Below are positions 15,162 through 15,902 of a DNA stretch of 15,902 nt, piece after piece. Positions within the stretch are counted from its first letter, which is position 1; every line of letters begins with the position of its first letter. The DNA lies in the NCBI GenBank assembly GCA_024280585.1, contig JAJRPW010000103.1, forward strand, positions 1 to 15,902, given 5' to 3'. Made by a program: the position numbers and the translations under genes. Under the pieces are notes generated by a model. The model did no database searches and was not told the DNA's origin. It worked only from the letters and a program-made list of their open reading frames with translations. The stretch comes from Alphaproteobacteria bacterium. Lineage in GTDB: Bacteria; Pseudomonadota; Alphaproteobacteria; Rickettsiales; UBA6187.

Positions 15162-15195
15162 CTGAGTCATTCCAGCGAAGGCTGGAATGACTCAG
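15162..15195. repeat. Perfect 34-bp palindromic hairpin (REP-like) inside the MITE
   Basis: Two 15-nt arms, CTGAGTCATTCCAGC and its exact complement, surround a GAAG loop. The core TCATTCCAGC...GCTGGAATGA resembles the short palindromic intergenic repeats found in high copy in many proteobacterial genomes. No T-tract follows, so it is not a standard terminator. It may be part of the element or a smaller repeat nested in it. Confidence 0.85.
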
Positions 15196-15297
15196 TATAA
15201 CAATGATAAAATCATATAAAACATAAGGTTAGCATGAAAAAGAGGTTGTACAAAGATTAAATATAATATCTTGGGTTGTATTCATGATTTTGCCCTG

Positions 15298-15307
15298 ACA
15301 AGCTCCA
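15298..15307. repeat. Right 10-bp target-site duplication of the MITE-like element
   Basis: This is an exact copy of ACAAGCTCCA from 15046-15055. It directly abuts the right end of the element and restores the presumed pre-insertion sequence upstream of rpmH. Confidence 0.85.
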
Positions 15308-15316
15308 ACTTTATTA

Positions 15317-15345
15317 TTGACTTAAACAATATTTCCTTATATAAG
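15317..15345 (+). promoter_or_regulatory. Sigma-70-type promoter of rpmH-rnpA-yidD
   Basis: TTGACT (15317-15322) and TATAAG (15340-15345) are separated by exactly 17 bp. The predicted RNA start is near 15352, giving a leader of about 30 nt that contains the AGGAGG ribosome site. The MITE ends just upstream, leaving the core promoter intact but replacing whatever lay beyond about -50. Confidence 0.65.
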
Positions 15346-15381
15346 CACGTCTTGAAATCAGAATATAGGAGGTTTGTACAA

Positions 15382-15516
15382 GTGAAACGTACTTTTCAAC
15401 CAAGTAATTTAGTTCGTAAACGCAGACACGGTTTTCGTTCACGCATGGCAACTGTAGGGGGACGCAAAGTCTTAAATAGCCGCCGTGCTAAGGGACGTAA
15501 GCGTCTTTGCGCATAA
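15382..15516 (+). CDS. rpmH: Ribosomal protein bL34
   Basis: A 44-residue, strongly basic protein of the large ribosomal subunit. MKRTFQPSNLVRKRRHGF followed by RSRMATVGGRKVLNSRRAKGR is the unmistakable L34 pattern. The start is GTG at 15382, preceded by a perfect AGGAGG at 15367-15372 with 9-nt spacing; the frame is open further upstream but that stretch is not L34. It is first in the conserved rpmH-rnpA-yidD cluster, with rnpA starting 4 bp after the stop. Confidence 0.98.
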   Translation: MKRTFQPSNLVRKRRHGFRSRMATVGGRKVLNSRRAKGRKRLCA

Positions 15517-15520
15517 TTTA

Positions 15521-15880
15521 ATGGCATTAGTTCCACTAAGAAAGCGATCAGAATTCTTGAAAGCTGCCAAACTGGGCAATAAAGCTGTCGCTAAAGGGTT
15601 AGTATTGCAAGTTATTGACAACGATGTCGAAGAACAGCAACGAATCGGCTTCACCGTTAGTAAAAAAGTGGGAAATGCCGTACAAAGAAACAGGGTAAAA
15701 CGCCGACTTAGGGCTTTAGTTGCTGAAATTATACCGCAAAAGGCGAAAAAAAGCCGGGATTATGTGTTTATAGGCCGCAGATCTGCACTTTCCCGGGATT
15801 TTGCTGATTTGAAAAAAGATTTAAAATATGCTTTGCACCAAACAGGTTCTTATAAAGAAAATGGCAAAAATAATCCTTAA
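15521..15880 (+). CDS. rnpA: Ribonuclease P protein component
   Basis: The protein cofactor of RNase P, which removes 5' leaders from tRNA precursors. The 119-residue product begins MALVPLRKRSEFLKAAK, the usual N-terminus, and carries the RNA-binding RNR motif in RIGFTVSKKVGNAVQRNRVK, with VKRRLR following. The ATG at 15521 is chosen because it aligns with the family start and lies 4 bp after rpmH. An in-frame ATG at 15485 would overlap rpmH by 32 nt and add unrelated residues. The Shine-Dalgarno sequence is weak, so coupling is likely. Confidence 0.96.
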   Translation: MALVPLRKRSEFLKAAKLGNKAVAKGLVLQVIDNDVEEQQRIGFTVSKKVGNAVQRNRVKRRLRALVAEIIPQKAKKSRDYVFIGRRSALSRDFADLKKDLKYALHQTGSYKENGKNNP

Positions 15881-15902
15881 ATATCTTATACGCCTTTATC
15901 AG
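15861..15902 (+). CDS. yidD: YidD membrane protein insertion efficiency factor, N-terminal fragment
   Basis: Only 14 codons lie in the window, reading MAKIILKYLIRLYQ. The LKYLIRLYQ stretch matches the start of YidD, a small membrane-associated protein that helps YidC insert proteins. The position directly after rnpA is the standard one. It overlaps the end of rnpA by 20 nt in another frame, with AAAGAAA just upstream as a possible weak ribosome site. The remainder lies beyond the right edge. Confidence 0.82.
   Translation, partial: MAKIILKYLIRLYQ

Larger units (their letters stand above)
15056..15297. mobile_element. MITE-like non-autonomous transposable element, 242 bp
   Basis: The element has perfect 24-bp terminal inverted repeats: 15056-15079, beginning CAGGGCAAAATCATGAATAC, and its exact reverse complement at 15274-15297. 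It is flanked by a 10-bp direct duplication, ACAAGCTCCA. It encodes no transposase and no convincing protein, so it must have been mobilised in trans. Inside are two further hairpins (15092-15140 and 15162-15195). It sits in the divergent gap between the orphan gene and rpmH; its duplication ends 9 bp before the rpmH -35 box. Perfect arms and duplication suggest a recent insertion. The parent insertion sequence family is not identified here. Confidence 0.9.

Noticed and set aside
15162..15195. The perfect hairpin as a Rho-independent terminator
   Set aside because: No T-run follows on either strand, and it lies inside the mobile element, so it is treated as a repeat.
15234..15260. Tiny 8-codon frame with a nearby AAGG inside the MITE
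   Set aside because: It is too short to judge, lies in repeat DNA and has no recognisable product, so it is likely chance.
15485..15520. Upstream ATG for rnpA
   Set aside because: It would overlap rpmH by 32 nt and add residues not found in RnpA. ATG 15521 matches the family start.
1..15902. CRISPR arrays, tRNA, rRNA or riboswitches
   Set aside because: No regularly spaced repeats, tRNA-like cloverleaf, rRNA or known riboswitch pattern was seen on reading both strands. No covariance-model search could be run.

Overview
The window reads as chromosome from a low-GC alphaproteobacterium. The main evidence is the cytochrome c oxidase block, which reads ctaC-ctaD-ctaB-(small coxF-like gene)-ctaG-ctaE-DUF983-SURF1 with tldD diverging from it. 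That order is characteristic of Alphaproteobacteria. The AT-rich intergenic DNA, short palindromic repeats and an orphan protein with a eukaryote-like docking motif would fit a host-associated lineage (Rickettsiales- or Holosporales-like). That last step is inference; the species cannot be named from this sequence.

Layout. (1) Positions 1-7351, minus strand: a dense probable operon for building aa3-type oxidase. It holds subunits II (ctaC), I (ctaD) and III (ctaE), heme O synthase (ctaB), the CuB chaperone (ctaG/Cox11), a 42-residue single-pass membrane protein, a DUF983 protein and SURF1. An M32 metallocarboxypeptidase follows and runs off the left edge. (2) Positions 7446-10747, plus strand: tldD (metalloprotease) and uvrC (excision nuclease), 8 bp apart. 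(3) Positions 10751-12624, minus strand: hslV-hslU, the two-part ATP-dependent protease, converging on uvrC with 3 bp between stops and preceded by a heat-shock-like promoter. (4) Positions 12717-14952, minus strand: two single-gene units, each with its own terminator. One is a type IV pilin/pseudopilin with a good sigma-70 promoter and tandem upstream repeats. The other is a 384-residue orphan membrane protein. (5) Positions 14953-15381: a gene-free divergent region carrying a 242-bp MITE-like element with perfect 24-bp terminal inverted repeats and a 10-bp target duplication. (6) Positions 15382-15902, plus strand: rpmH-rnpA-yidD, with yidD cut by the right edge.

How the parts work together. 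The cox operon supplies the catalytic subunits and most dedicated assembly functions of the terminal oxidase: heme A precursor synthesis, CuB delivery and heme a insertion. HslVU and TldD are protein quality-control or processing enzymes. rpmH-rnpA-yidD is the usual ribosome/RNase P/membrane-insertion cluster.

The most unusual stretch is 12.7-15.3 kb, with the pilin, the orphan protein and the mobile element. The two points most worth a second look are the fully defined MITE sitting 10 bp upstream of the rpmH core promoter, and the PP1-docking-like motif (KHVSFADN) in the orphan protein's disordered tail. Several starts are non-ATG (TTG for ctaC, GTG for ctaG and rpmH), and three genes are easily missed because they are short or cut (coxF-like, yidD, M32 peptidase).
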